From Batillaria attramentaria (lineage: Eukaryota; Mollusca; Gastropoda; Batillariidae): a DNA stretch of 64,000 nt. The position numbers and the translations under genes are program-made. Shown piece by piece: positions 1 to 12,530 of this stretch. How positions within the stretch are numbered: the first letter of the stretch is position 1; every line of letters starts with the position of its first letter. The notes below the pieces were generated by a model, which was not told the origin of the DNA, did not search any database, and saw nothing but the letters and a program-made list of their open reading frames with translations. The DNA lies in NCBI GenBank assembly GCA_018292915.2, contig JACVVK020000220.1, positions 776,001 to 840,000 on the forward strand, read 5' to 3'.

Positions 1-97
1 GTTAACAAGATGAAGCGAGTAAGATTTACAGATAATTCTATGACTACGTAAAATGAAACAAAAGAAATGCAGTAATACTGTTTCAGAGAGAGAGAGA

Positions 98-205
98 GGT
101 GGGGTGGGTGAAAGTTTGACATCCTTTTGGCCCCAGCCGGGATACGAACTTACGACCCTAGCATTGAGAGTCCAACGCTCTTCCATTCGGCCACCCCGGC
201 TCCCC

Positions 206-207
<2 letters not shown>
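98..207 (-). mobile_element. tRNA-derived SINE copy, internally deleted
   Basis: Same family as 4585..4752: GGTGGGTGAAAGTTTGACAT joins directly to the GGCCCCAGCCGGGAT head region, so the central GATATCAAAGACGGGG block is missing. It lies between GA tracts. Confidence 0.75.
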
Positions 208-254
<47 letters not shown>

Positions 255-394
255 GATAAAGATTGTAATGAAAATGTGCTTCACACTTAGATGTTAATTC
301 TTGATTTTTAAAAAAATCTTGCTGAAAAGGGAAAACAGTGTGAATAAAAAGAAACAAAAATGGAACAGAACAATATATCTCCTATAGAGAATAC

Positions 395-1890
395 CTATGT
401 AGAAATCCACTTCTTTTCTGCGTTTTCCACCTCTGCCCTTCCACCATGCCCACGTGGTGTTGTCGGTGATTTCCGCAGTTTTCCTCAACTCATACTCTCC
501 TTTATGGTCCGTGCATTTGCAGTAATGGTTAGAAGCATGGCACGTATTATTTGCCACTGTTATAAGACAGATAGTTGCAAATATTGGAGTCCGTCTGTCT
601 CTCTTTGCCACTGTGATTCTAAATTTGTCAGTGAAACCACAGGCAGATTTATAAATAAACGGCAGTGCGAGTTTTGTATTCTGTTGAACCTTGAGTACTG
701 AGTCACGCAGGGTCGGGAACGTGAAATTGTAGGCACCTGAAACATAATTGTCCAGGAAATTGTAGGCACGTGAAAGTGACTGTCATGGAAATTTCAGTCA
801 CGTACAAAGTAATAGTCAAGGAAATTGTAGACACCTGAAAAATTATTGTCATTGAAATTGTAGACAATTGAAAAGTATTTGTCATGAGAATCATTTCCTT
901 ATTAATAAACAAGATGAGTTTTATTCCATGTGAAACAAACCGTCAGAAATTGACGCTATGCGACAAAGCTTGTTGAAAAATACCATGGCTATTTGGCGCA
1001 GGAAAAGTATCTCTTTTGTCACGCTTGGTAGAATTACAGCGCAAGTTTGCACGTAAAAGCAAATAAAAAATCGATCTACGTGCTTGACGACACTCATTCT
1101 CTCTCAGCACCCTTCATGGGGATGTACTTTATCGCCATGAAAATTTGGTATTTCAAGTCGATAACATGAAATGTCTAGTCTGAATAGAAAGATACGTATA
1201 GGCTTTACGTCACTAGCTAGACTGGTTTCAGGGTCTTCTCCTTTCGTCACTTGGAATTTCTAAACACAACGGTGACATCATCTTTGTACGTAGGACATCA
1301 TATGTAGACGCACATTTACGAAGTTTTTATTTCCCAGTAGCGTTTATACCAAAGTATAAAGTGAATCTGAAATGAAAATCGGCCGCAGAGAAAGAAAACA
1401 TTCCATTGTACACACGTCTTTAAGTGACGTGTAACAAATTTTTGCTTTCAGCAGACACTTCCACACTTACACTTTTCTGCTGCACTGGAAGCCAAAACTA
1501 TCATGCATACTGTCAAATACACGAGGACATTTCTGGTACTGCTTCTAAACATTCTTGCTGTTATGTTGCAGAGGGTACTTTAGATGGCCAAGCAGAAATA
1601 GAAAATGTGCGTACTTTCTTTCGTACATTAGTTAAGACCATACAGCCCACATGTCTGTGATGGCGGAGCACAGGAAGGATGCAAATGTTTCCTCGTAGAA
1701 AAAAAATCAATTGTCAGGCCAGCTTTTGTCTTACTTTCACGATCTCCTGTCAGTTTCTACATAACGGAACGTATAGCAAAGAATTTGTAGAATTTGTAAA
1801 CGCGGATGTGTGTGTTTTTGTCACGCCAAAAAAAAAAAAAAAAAAGTTGAAAAAGAGTCTGATCTCTGTTTGGCAGACGTACGTCTCCCC

Positions 1891-1931
<41 letters not shown>

Positions 1932-2575
1932 GAAAAAAACAGCGGGGGGAAAAGGGCGGCGGGGGAAGGGGGGGGGGGGGTAGTACTGAGAAAGGGTAGA
2001 ATGCAACTTTGAACGAAGACAGCAGAAAGTATAGGCAAACAATTAACCCATTACAAGTTCCCTTGACCTACCAATTGAAACTCCAGGCACAAGCCAATCT
2101 TCCTATAGATCGTTCATCGAATGTGGGTTATCATTTTAGAGACAGCACGAGTCTTTGTAAGAAAGGTCTTGTTTCACAAAAAATATGACCAGAAAAAAAG
2201 CCTGAACAACAGGAAATTAGCCAAATATGGTTATACTGGTGTAGTTCAAATGCCCGGTTTTGTTCTTGCCGTTTTTGTGTTGTGTAAAGCGTGTTTTTTT
2301 TTTTTTTTTAATTGTTTCTCTATGACAATGCAGTGGAGTTGATCGCCATGTTCACCACCAAACAGGAAACATTCTATTCAATTCGTCAGCTTACATTAAG
2401 GCCAGTTAGTTGACCCCACATCCAAAACGACTATGTTGCTGTGTGTGAAGAAAGTTGATTATAACATTCTTCAAGATTAAATCAAGTTCACGTGAAAAGT
2501 TCACCCCTTACAGAAATCTTCAGTGTTGGTTGTAAACTGTATTTCCATGTCGGTGTTGCAACGGTATACATACAA

Positions 2576-2631
<56 letters not shown>

Positions 2632-2640
2632 AGCGAGGAA

Positions 2641-2675
<35 letters not shown>

Positions 2676-4253
2676 CACACAAAAGTGACAGTCATCGCTG
2701 TATTCAAGTGAAAGTAGTATCAAACCAAGTCCTTGAACTGATTACCTCAATGTAAGGTCTGCACAAAGAACAATACTTAATTGTTTGTGCGAAGGTTACC
2801 TTGTGTGAAAACTGTGTGACTGACTAATATTTGCATTTACATTTCACAGTAAGATGTCCCCGATTGCGGAAAATACACCACAAGAGGTCCCCCTCCCCCC
2901 TTTTTTTTCATTTTGACCTATTTCAGATACTGCAGTAAATGACTCTGATGTTCACAGTGTTTGTTGTTGTCCAAACTACGTTAATAACTTCATTGTTTTC
3001 CTGAATGAAAGATAAAAGTTCAGTCCGTTTTCCTTTCGGGCTTTCGTGCCGTGTGGTCGAAATTCACAGGTCGACCTATTACCATAACAACGGTGACAAA
3101 AGTATGGCATCATGCAGATGAGTGCAAAATCGAGCCTTTTCCAGCAGTCATTGCTAAGATGTGGGCCAATATGCACGGCTAAAGCTCCCGTAAGGTTCAG
3201 CATAGGAGCCGAGGACTCGCTTGATATCTGTCGCAGGCTACGACTTGTCGGTTTGCAGTCCGCGGCAAACCCAAACTTCGTTTTCGGAAGGTGGACGTAA
3301 TGTGGCACCTCTGCGATGTGAACACTTCAAATTTACAGAACACTAAAAGGCTTTAGGAAGACCACTGTACACTGACAGTGTCTACAGGTGCGAAATACGT
3401 CAAAAACAACAATAATAATAATAGTATACATATACATATACACATACACATACAGTCATTACTAATATACAACCATTAACGCTGAACAGGCACACAATAG
3501 GCCATAAACTTGAAACTGCGCCATGCACACGTACGCAACACGAACACAAACAGTGGTACAAGATTAACCGAAACCCATGCAGGAAGTGTCTCACCACCGG
3601 AGATAATTTACACCTGCCGGGCTGTCAGCCACCTTGAGACATGTAAGCTGTTTTCCTACTGAAAACTTGAGTGTGTCCTCGGTTTCATAAAGGTAGATAG
3701 ACAATAAAAGTACTAACGTGGTGTCTTAGAAGATTGGATATCTAGGTGGTGTGGTGTAAATTCAGATTCAATAAATGTCTGTACCAAATGCTATTGAGTG
3801 TTCTTTGGTAATTGTGTCGTTCGGTAAAGGTGGGTACAACACACCCACAGGTACGCCCGGTATGAATACACGACAAAATTGTTCGTACGATACTATATTA
3901 AACCTTAAGTTATACATGTTACAGGCAGTGGAGTAAAAGGCGTTGAGACGACAGCTTAATTTCACCGTTTAATACTGTTCTGACTTTAGTAACTGTGATG
4001 TGTGCGCATGAAAGACGACTTGAAATTCTCTCCTTGTCTAAGGTGTCAGGGAACAATAAGAAACCAAGCAAGCGTATACATGTACTGTACGCTGAGACAG
4101 TAGGGCCCCAACCGCTTGGAACAGAAAAGATTGCGGTACATTAAATGCGCATAAGCATATACATTTATCTGGATAATATATATACTTACAGTTGATCGCA
4201 TGACTCGTCCCTGCTACAAGCCATATCAGAATACACTTTAATCGTTTATCCAT
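395..4253 (-). CDS. Gene F: type 2 Ig-like receptor, 5' part only (partial at left edge)
   Basis: Two exons of a minus-strand receptor are visible. Exon 1 (4253..4190, 64 bp) starts MDKRLKCILIWLVAG, a signal peptide, and ends in GTAAGT, phase 1. Exon 2 (736..395, 342 bp) follows a TTTCAG acceptor and ends at GTATTC, phase 1-1. It encodes one Ig-like ectodomain of about 114 residues. The codon split over the junction is Cys, and with five more cysteines it gives the six-cysteine pattern seen in D and E. The motif TAEITDNTTWAWW matches TVRFADRGIWAWW of D. Transmembrane and tail exons must lie beyond position 1. The intron is about 3.45 kb and holds microsatellites and repeats. The gene points away from A; the two start codons are 589 bp apart. 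No outside homologue is recognised; Ig-like is judged from pattern only. Confidence 0.72.
3518..3708. repeat. Dispersed repeat, copy 1 (gene F intron 1)
   Basis: GCGCCATGCACACGTACGCA through GGTTTCATAAAGGTAGATAG matches 31566..31763 almost throughout, including the block GAAACCCATGCAGGAAGTGT. No coding signal. Confidence 0.8.
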
Positions 4254-4842
4254 TCTTCTATTAGCATTAGTGTGAAACATGACTTGATACGATTGTAGAA
4301 AAGGAACATTTTCTTACTCTGTGCAGTCTTCTTTTTTGGCCCAGTTTCGTGTCTTATGGATGTATATCTTGTTTTCTTTAATGTGTCACTTTTAAATGTT
4401 TCCGTGTGAATCAGAGGCAAAGCCATACAAAACAGAGGGTCAATGCAGTGATGTGAGATCAAAGATGGAAAAGCGGCCAAGAGCACATTTTTCATTTCAT
4501 GCGTATAACGTTTACTGAAAGTTGACCCTTGGTGTACAACAAAAGATTTTTCGAAGGCTAGCCGGCTCGTGTCTAGGGGGTAGTTGGGTGGGTGTTTGGG
4601 AGTTTAACATCCTTTTCCACCACGAAAGGGTGATATCATAGACGGGGCAACGAGAAAAAGGCCAGCACAAATATTTGGCCCTAGCCGGGATTCGAACTCA
4701 CGACCCGGCCATTGAGAGTCCCACGCTCTACCATCTGGCTGTCCCGGCTCGCCAGGCTGGTGTCTAGAGGGAGAAAACAATAATGTGGAAAATGTAAGAT
4801 ACTGCTGAAACTCTGACCTCTTTTTTTCCAGACAAAGTAACA
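4254..4842. promoter_or_regulatory. F/A divergent intergenic spacer, putative bidirectional promoter
   Basis: 589 bp separate the start codons of F (-) and A (+). About 170 bp of it is a SINE insertion with target duplications (4585..4752), leaving about 400 bp of original spacer. A polypyrimidine tract ending TTTTCCAG lies just before the start of A. The promoter role is inferred from orientation. Confidence 0.4.
4585..4752 (-). mobile_element. tRNA-derived SINE with 17 bp target duplications
   Basis: On the minus strand: a tRNA-like head with an A-box-like segment and B box (GTTCGAATCCC), then GGGCCAAATATTTGTGCTGG, GATATCACCC and GTTAAACTCCCAAACACCC. Flanked by GGCTCGTGTCTAGGGGG (4564..4580) and GGCTGGTGTCTAGAGGG (4755..4771), an imperfect direct repeat that fits a target-site duplication. 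It sits in the F/A spacer. Confidence 0.85.
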
Positions 4843-6318
4843 ATGGCGCTGACGATTGTACATTCCCTGTGGGTTTGTGCCTTCTTCATCCTGGTGGATA
4901 CGTCTGGTACGTTTTGCAGTTGTCATCATTTCTGTGACTCCCCACTTTATACAACATGACTGATAATAGTTCTTATAGTAATTGTCGTATCGTGCACCGT
5001 TTCGAAGATGCCCAGACGATGATGAAAATGATTTGTTATTGTCTATCAGTCGCAGGTCCAGTGATAACGTGTGACGCTCCAGCAGTACCGGAGGGAGAGC
5101 CGGCATTCATTACCTGTCACTTTGACCGTGACGTCACTGAGAGCAAGAAAGCGTATGCCATTCACAGATATGATAATAATGGAAAGTTTGAAGGTGTGTT
5201 TTCTTTCTAACTTACAACAGGGGAACAAATGACTCAATATTTCACAATTGTTTAAGATAATTCACCAGTTGAATGTGTAATTATTATTTTGTTCGTCTTA
5301 AATCAACTCTGTTATTTTCCCGCTTCATGAGAGCTTGTTTTGCATTTCAGTATGGCTATGATGTTTTGCAAATAAAATTACCGGCGAAACCACTAAAAGT
5401 TGACCCATTTGTATGGCCAGGGCTAAGGACAAGAGTATACGCACTCGAACCGTGAAATGTGTCTTTGAGGGGCATGCATTTATTCGTAATTAAGTATGCA
5501 CAATGCCACCAACAACAGAAATAAGTGGTTCAGACTTTGTCACCAATGCGATAAGTCAGGTTCGAGTCCCACTCGGGGCGAAGAATGTTTCTTTCTCGTA
5601 CTTAGCACCGTTCATTCGGGCCGATCGTTGGGGGTTTTCTCCGGGTACTCCAGCTTCCTCCCCCTCTGCTAATCAAAATTTTCAGCCCACAAAATTCAAA
5701 AATAAATGCGATTGTGAAGTTCCGAGCAGCACGTGGCTGTTATGTGTTAATGTCCAGTGTCTGAGAGAATGCGTGTGATTCACCTGAGCGTGCGTGTTGG
5801 GTTTAGCTCCCGGCACTTTCAGAAAAAAAAAAAATGGAAATAGCCTCTATATTAATACGATTCTTTTTTGCCGGGCTGTAGCAAAGCGCTATTTAGGGCT
5901 TGAGTTATTTAGTCATTCATTTAGGTCATTTATTAAAGGATTCACCCCGCACAAGGAAGAAAAGGAAGAAACCATAAAGGGAGAAAACCATAAAATGTTG
6001 TTCTTCTAATAACAGCATTATCAGAGCATACAATGTATAAACGCAAATTACTTCACAAATGTTAATTAACAAAAGGACATGAAGACGAGAGACTAGTGAC
6101 CCTTCTTTCCCTGTTTTAACCAGAAATTGTGAACTGCCCTTGGATTCAAGACAAACATGCGTGTGAAACTGAACGTGGATTCACTCTACAAGGACAGGCC
6201 ACCGACAGAGTGACACTTAGAATTCCGGAAGCAACTAAGGACTACACTGGACGATATGTCTGTCAGGTGATTCCCTCTGATCCAGATAAACTACAGCCAT
6301 GCAACTTCACATTGGCAG

Positions 6319-6358
<40 letters not shown>

Positions 6359-8877
6359 ATTTCTTTTGTTGTTCAAATTTATGACAACCAAATTAAATTA
6401 CCAAACGTACCAGTGTGTACCAGAATGTCATAAATGCTGCCAGCTGCTATAAATGACCCCAGAAACGGTCCATCTCTGCACCAGAATATAGGCTTTAAAT
6501 CATAGCCTTTATCCTACACCGTGGCATAATTTTAGCTCAAACTGTGACGTCATTCACAAACTATGACTTTATGCCTACTTCTCTTAGTACACGCAACTAG
6601 CCAAAGATGCTGCCGATTTATCCTGTTTCTAACTTCTGATTTTTCAGATACACCGGCTACTACAGAACCGATGCAGCCAGGAACAGGTTCTAAGAGTAAA
6701 AAAGGTAAGTGTGGGGAGAATCTTTCATTCACAGCATTTTTGGTACAAAGCTCTCTCCCTCACGTGCACTGTGTGCGTGTACGTGTGTGTGTGTGTGTGT
6801 GTGTGTGTGAGACGGTGTGTGTGTGTGTGTGTGTGTGTCGTACACTAAACTAAGCCTCAAATACAAATGCATCAACCATGTGTGTGTTTCAGAAGAAGAG
6901 GAAACTTCAATGATGGCAATTGTAATTCCTGTTATACTGGCAGTAGCCGTGCTGGCCGCGGTCGCCGTTACAGTGTTTGTGTTAAGAAGACGCGGTCACA
7001 AGTAAGACAAACGCAATAGTCCGCTATCGCAATTTGTTTTCTTGTTATCCCGTTTTTTGTGACAAAATATCTTCCACCCACACTTCATGAAATATGCTCG
7101 TATATGAAAGATGTGTACACGACTGAAATATGTGAAAGAACAAAAGCGTTATAGCTACAGAAATTGAAATCCGTAGTTTTGGGCAAGCTGTGGTATGTCA
7201 TTTGTTTAGTATGACGAGATCGATTTTGGAAATGACTGTCACGTAGACGCGGTACGTTTTAGGAAACTTTTTTCTCATACTGGAATCAAGAAACGGGCCA
7301 AACTATTCAGTATTTCTTCACTTTCACAATGTCTTCCTATGCTCGGAAATATTTAGAATGTTGCCCTGAGAAAACTATTTCACCTGAAGAAAACACTGGA
7401 TGGCTTATGAACACATTATTTGTGATAATGTGGTTATCTACATCGGTGAACCTGTGCAATATTTTACTACAGGTTTCCATACTGTAAGCGCATCTCTACG
7501 GATAAAGCTGGCGATGGTGCAAATGAAAACTCAAAAGAAAACGATGAAGCACAGGAAAGCTTGATTAACAAATCATTAGACGCCAGAACAGCTAACCAAA
7601 GAAACCAACAACACGGCAAGAGTGCTGCAAGGTGCACGGAAATAAACAAACCTGATGGAGAAATAAGCTCACAAGATGCCAAGGACAACCAAACAGACAC
7701 AAAAACAAGTGAAGCCCAAGCTAGTAATCCTGAGCATCGACAGAAGAAAGTTCCACCAAGACCTTCGGCTCAGCCAAATAAGACCAAGCAGTTGTTGAGT
7801 GCCTGCCGCAATAATGATGTTGAAAAAGTAAAGCGGCTTATCGAGGTCGACCGTGTCTCTGTCAACAGTAATGACGGGGAAACTCCACTTCATGTTGCAA
7901 TTCAAGGCGGACATGAAGAACTAATGAAGTTTCTTCTAGAACAACGGGCCGATGTTGAGGCGAGAGACGAGCGGGGTTTTACTCCATTCCATGTGGCTTG
8001 CAGTTTTGACAAACATGACGCCATGCATTTGTTGCTCGATAAAGGGGCCAAAGTTAATACAAAGGCAAAAGATGACGTCACTCCACTTCATACAGCAAGC
8101 CGCTATGGGTTTAAATATGTACTTGATGAACTTCTTCGTGCTGGGGCCGAAGTTGACGCCAAAGACGTAAATGGAATGACACCACTTCACTGGGCTTGCA
8201 AGTTTGGCAAACTTGAGTCAATACAAATGCTTCTCAAATGGGAAGCTGACATCAACGCCAAAGCAAAAGACAGAACCACTCCCCTTCATGTTGCATGTCA
8301 ATATGGACAAGAGAAGGTAATGGAGATACTTCTACAACGCCCAAACTGTAACATTGAGGCAAAGGATAAAAAGGGAATGACAGCCCTTCGTTGGGCTTGT
8401 GAAAAGAAAATGGGGAGCTTAGCAAAAATACTGATTGCCCACGGAGCTAATGTCAACACAAGGCGCGAAGATGACACTACTCCACTGCATGCAATCTGCC
8501 AAAACGGCGAAGAGCCCATGATGCAGACCCTTCAATCCGGAAAACCCGAATCGAAACTGGATGTTGCAGACACTACAGGCAAAACGGCACTGCATGTGGC
8601 TGAACGTCTACTTCGCCACAGCGCGAAAGTGAACGCTAGAGACCAAAATGACTGGACACCTCTTCATTACGCCTGTCGAGAAGGAAGAGACGATATCGTA
8701 ACCCTTCTCTTTGACCATAAAGCTGACTTGAAGGCCATTACCAGAGATGGTTTAAAACCGAAAGACCTTGCAAAACGACGACACCAAACGCAAACCGTTG
8801 AACTGCTCAACAAGTTGACTAAAGAAAGAAGAGGCATCACAGCCAGCAGAGAGACACTAGAAAAGTTGGCTGTTTAA
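4843..8877 (+). CDS. Gene A: type 1 receptor, Ig-like ectodomain, TM helix, ankyrin-repeat tail (complete, 655 aa)
   Basis: Exons are 4843..4906, 5056..5193, 6124..6318, 6648..6704, 6893..7001 and 7473..8877. They join in frame as 655 codons plus stop; the first four introns are phase 1. Exon 1 encodes a signal peptide (MALTIVHSLWVCAFF). Exons 2-3 form one Ig-like domain with six cysteines, including ITCHF and the DYTGRYVC motif typical of the Ig F strand, then IPSDP and CNFTL. Exon 4 is a short linker. Exon 5 holds the transmembrane helix (about 158-182), followed by RRRGHK. Exon 6 has a charged spacer, then about ten ankyrin repeats (about 290-640) with TPLHVA-type signatures; one near the end is shortened. 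The start codon is preceded by TTTTTTTCCAG, so a noncoding 5' exon probably lies upstream. Likely a plasma-membrane receptor whose tail scaffolds partners (inference). The best-preserved type 1 gene here. Confidence 0.85.
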
Positions 8878-9560
8878 TTATAAGAGAGAAGGCACTTTAA
8901 AGTCAGAAGGAGAAGCGCAAGCACACGTGCAGCAAGAACCACATCAATAGGTCAGTGACAACTGCAGCAAGAACCACATCAATAGGTCGGCGACAACTGC
9001 GCGTCAGAAACTCAGTGGTGACAAAATAAATTATTGTCAAATGACCGACATTACTTGCGACAAGTGCTAAAAACAGACCGAATCCAAAGCCGACAAATCC
9101 GCCGATTGCCAGTCCATTCACTCCCGACTTCATACGCTGTTCTCCTTATTGATTTTTTTACCTTCGAACGTCAGTTCCATGCAGGCCAGCTGCAAACCAC
9201 AAAAATATGAATTGTGTGTGTTTGTATGCCTGTTTTTCTTTTATTCTCTTTTATCATTTCGATTTTTTAGGGGGGGGGGGGGGGGGGGGTGGGGAGGGGT
9301 GTATGTGTTGGTCTGATCGTTCTTTGGTTTATGTTGTCAAAACAATTATCAACATAGAGTATATTTTGTCTTTGTCCTAACTTCTAACTAGGTTCAAACC
9401 ACCAGCTCATTTACAATCAGTAAATGTACAATGAGTTTCAACATGAAGGACTGCATAATCATGTTCCAGTGTAAAATATAGGATTAATTTCTCGTTTGGG
9501 TTTTTTTTCCCTCTTTGTCTTTTGCCTTCTCTTCTTCTAGGTTTGTTTCGACATATAAAA

Positions 9561-9736
9561 GGGAGCCGGGATAGCCGAATGGTGGAGTGTTGGACTCCTA
9601 ATGCTCGGGTCGTAATTTCGAATCCCGGCTGGGGCCAAATATTTGTGCTGGCCTTTTTCTCGTTGCCATGCCCTGTCTTTGATATCACCCTTGCATGATG
9701 GAAAAGGACATTAAATACCTAAACACCCACCCCACC

Positions 9737-9740
<4 letters not shown>
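9561..9740 (+). mobile_element. tRNA-derived SINE copy, full length
   Basis: Begins GGGAGCCGGGATAGCCGAAT (A box TAGCCGAATGG), then a B-box-like TTTCGAATCCC, AAATATTTGTGCTGGCC, TTGATATCACCC, and ends AAACACCCACC against a 79 bp (GT)n tract. Confidence 0.85.

Positions 9741-9819
<79 letters not shown>
9741..9819. repeat. (GT)n microsatellite, ~79 bp
   Basis: Uninterrupted GT run directly at the end of a SINE. Confidence 0.95.
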
Positions 9820-9820
<1 letters not shown>

Positions 9821-10369
9821 CACGTCAGAGAGATTGACAGTCTTTGATAGCACCCCATCAAGCCACTCTGCCATCAAGTGTGTCAGGCTGTACTTATCGA
9901 AATCCCCCAACACAGCGGGCTATAAGAGCATTTGAAACCTTAGAGCACAGTAACCCCTGGCCTTCGCCGACAAGGAAAGTTGTTACATTATGAGTAGACT
10001 GTCTGCCACTACCAAAAGGGGCCTCAGCCAATATACATTGCTTTTATTTACGCATTTGTTTTTGTTATCACATTGTTGGATCCGTGCAACTTTAAGTTAT
10101 CAATTTCAGAAGCAATTTAATTTTATTCTTTTAACATTTTTCCCAAATGGCTAAATGGTCAGATGCGGCATCTACTGAACAAACTAACATACCAAATAAA
10201 TACTGACAACAATAAGAAACAAATATAGGTTTCATAAATTTTAGGTGAGTATTGATTTGAACAATTTGCGTGAAAGCTAGTCCTTTGATTATCTTCATTG
10301 CAAAATGCACGCACTGTAACACAACATAAGGTGGTCCTCACTTCAGTACTTCCCGTTTTCCGCTAAACC

Positions 10370-10520
10370 AGGGTAGGTGGGTGCTTGGGAGTTTAGCGTC
10401 CTTTTGCGCCATTTATATAGGGGCAGCGAGAAAAACGCTAGCACAAATATTTGGCCTCAGCTGGGATTCGAACTCACGACCCGAGCATTGAAAGTCTACC
10501 ATTCGGCTATCCCCGCTCCC
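10370..10520 (-). mobile_element. tRNA-derived SINE copy
   Basis: Tail block GGGTGCTTGGGAGTTTAGCG, body CACAAATATTTGGCC and head GGGATTCGAACTCACGACCC in minus orientation. The GATATC block is deleted. Confidence 0.8.
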
Positions 10521-10970
10521 CTTGCACAACCAGAGCCGAAGCTACGTGACAAGGAGACGTAAAGGTTGGCATTTTGCCGCAAAGCCAGGAGAGCAATAAT
10601 ACTGCGTATCAGGTTGTGGTTAGGTAACTGAGTAGACAGTACACGATTCAAAGCTCCCATGAGCAACAGAGCACATGATTGTGTGGCGCCGCTTTTGTAT
10701 GGTGTACCGAGCTAGGGTGTCTTCTCAAGATAATTTATCGGCACGCAAGAGGAAAGGCGAGTGCTAGTGGGGAGGGAGTGTGTGGGGGATAGGGGGAGGG
10801 GGGAGGAGGACAACGAATGGGGGGGGGGGGGGGAGAGAACCTTAAATATGGAGAACGCGAACCTGTACTCCAAAAGAAAGACAACATTGCTGACTTGAAG
10901 AGATCAGTATTATTAGTATTATTATTATTATTATTATGTAGTAAGTCTACATACTTTTTCCCCTATTATG

Positions 10971-11011
<41 letters not shown>

Positions 11012-11353
11012 CAAAGTGATAAGACGTCTTAAATCTTATTCTCTGTGTCACTGCTGCATGTACAGACAAACAGGAAGACCACAGTAAACATAATGCAACG
11101 TGCTGCTTGGCTTTGTTTATTTCAAGAAATGAGGATACACGTTAAAATAATTAAGAATACAGTTTGCATTTACAGATGTCTAGCGCACAGTTATTTATTT
11201 GTTTATTTGTGTCTGACTTAACAAAAAACAACCCCAACAACAACAAAAACACTAACAGTAAAATATTAAACAAACAAACAAACAAACAAAACCGCCACCA
11301 ACAGCTACAACATTACGAGAGCTTATTACTCACGTAGCATAATTTGTACCTAC

Positions 11354-11355
<2 letters not shown>

Positions 11356-11446
<91 letters not shown>
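11356..11446. repeat. (GT)n-(GA)n compound microsatellite
   Basis: About 62 bp of GT followed directly by about 29 bp of GA. Confidence 0.95.
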
Positions 11447-11449
<3 letters not shown>

Positions 11450-11489
11450 CAAAACGGGATAGACTCCAGGCAAACTTTCCTCATGCTCG

Positions 11490-11700
11490 ATCTCGCGTGT
11501 ACTAAGCTCTTCTTTTCACGAGCAGGTTACAAAGGTGACATTCAAACCCTTATCTCTGACGCCCTCAAAGTCGTATTGTCCTACGTAACACATGCACCCG
11601 GATCATATTCTATAGTGCAGGTGTACTACTGCGCTTCTGAGTATCGACCTCCACTGTGTCTGGCTGACCTATTTAAAGTGTGTATTTCTGAGGAAGGGTT
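11490..11700 (+). repeat. Second dispersed repeat family, copy 1
   Basis: Shares blocks such as GGTGACATTCAAACCCTTAT, CATGCACCCGGATCATATTC and CTGAGGAAGG with the reverse complements of 30985..31170 and 33795..33990. No coding signal. Confidence 0.65.
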
Positions 11701-11829
11701 GTCTACCCCTCCCCCCCCTCCCCCCCCCCCCAAAAAAAAAAAAAAAAAAATTCACCAGTAACCTAACACAGGCAGAGGAGAATAAAACTGTCGACACTCC
11801 CCTTGACAGAAATGTGAATATTACCGGTT

Positions 11830-11910
11830 AACAGGAGGAAGAAGTTGTAGACCTCAATATAGCGACGTTTCGGACGTTGAACCAGGTCAGATGCATGCAC
11901 AATTTTCCAA
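11830..11910 (-). mobile_element. Penelope-type tail fragment (low confidence)
   Basis: On the minus strand this reads CTGACCTGGTTCAACGTCC then GAAACGTCGCTATATTGAGG, like the tail motif of Penelope-like elements. No coding part is present. Confidence 0.35.
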
Positions 11911-12304
11911 TCATGTACCTTGTTATTTTTTATTGTTGACAGGATAAAAATACTCCGTCACTAATATCATAATTTGTTTGCATGTGTTTATTGTGTTAGT
12001 ATAAAAGCCGTAGTATGTTATGCTGTGGCCAATATATGCGACTATCAGCAGGCAAAGCTGTTACTTCATTTTTCAGAAACGACCTGTTTGTGCTGCTATC
12101 AGGGTCACAGTCGAAGTCTACATTTTTTAGTTCCGTTATCATAATTATGGCACGACATTGGCTTTGCTGAGACAGGGAAGTATTTCACGTTGTATGCTGG
12201 AAAAGAAGGAACGTAGGTAGTGACGTTGAGCGGGTAGGACGGACACTGGGCTTCTAAATGCAGGCTGGGGTGATGTGACCGGGTAGCAGTCTTGGGGACG
12301 TAAG

Positions 12305-12363
<59 letters not shown>

Positions 12364-12435
12364 CTGTGTTGTGATCAGCGTTGATAAGTGTAGGTATTCA
12401 CTGTTGCCCATGAACTGCATAAACTGTACAAAGGA

Positions 12436-12530
12436 GCGGAGGGGGAGGGGGGTTAACGTCCTTTCCCACCATATACGGGTGATAGCAAAGACGGGGCAAC
12501 GATAACAAAATAAGTATCAATATTTGGTCC
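12436..12530 (-). mobile_element. SINE fragment (tail and body only)
   Basis: GTTAACGTCCTTTCCCACCA, GGTGATAGCAAAGACGGGGC and AATATTTGGTCCC match the SINE body; the tRNA-like head is lost. Confidence 0.7.

Noticed and set aside
2976..3308. Minus-strand frame of 110 codons inside gene F intron 1
   Set aside because: No recognisable domain, an opposite-strand frame overlaps it, and it has no paralogue in the E or D introns.
8903..9133. Minus-strand open frame with hydrophobic stretches (76 codons)
   Set aside because: It overlaps the 3' UTR of gene A, has no paralogue near the other receptor genes, and the tandem duplication inside it explains part of the pattern.
9561..9640. Possible tRNA gene
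   Set aside because: A and B boxes are present, but the cloverleaf is degenerate and the same head recurs at the end of several repeats, so it is a SINE head.
11856..11905. Hammerhead ribozyme on the minus strand
   Set aside because: The GAAAC box is present, but CTGACCTG does not fit the CUGANGA core; kept only as a retroelement tail fragment.
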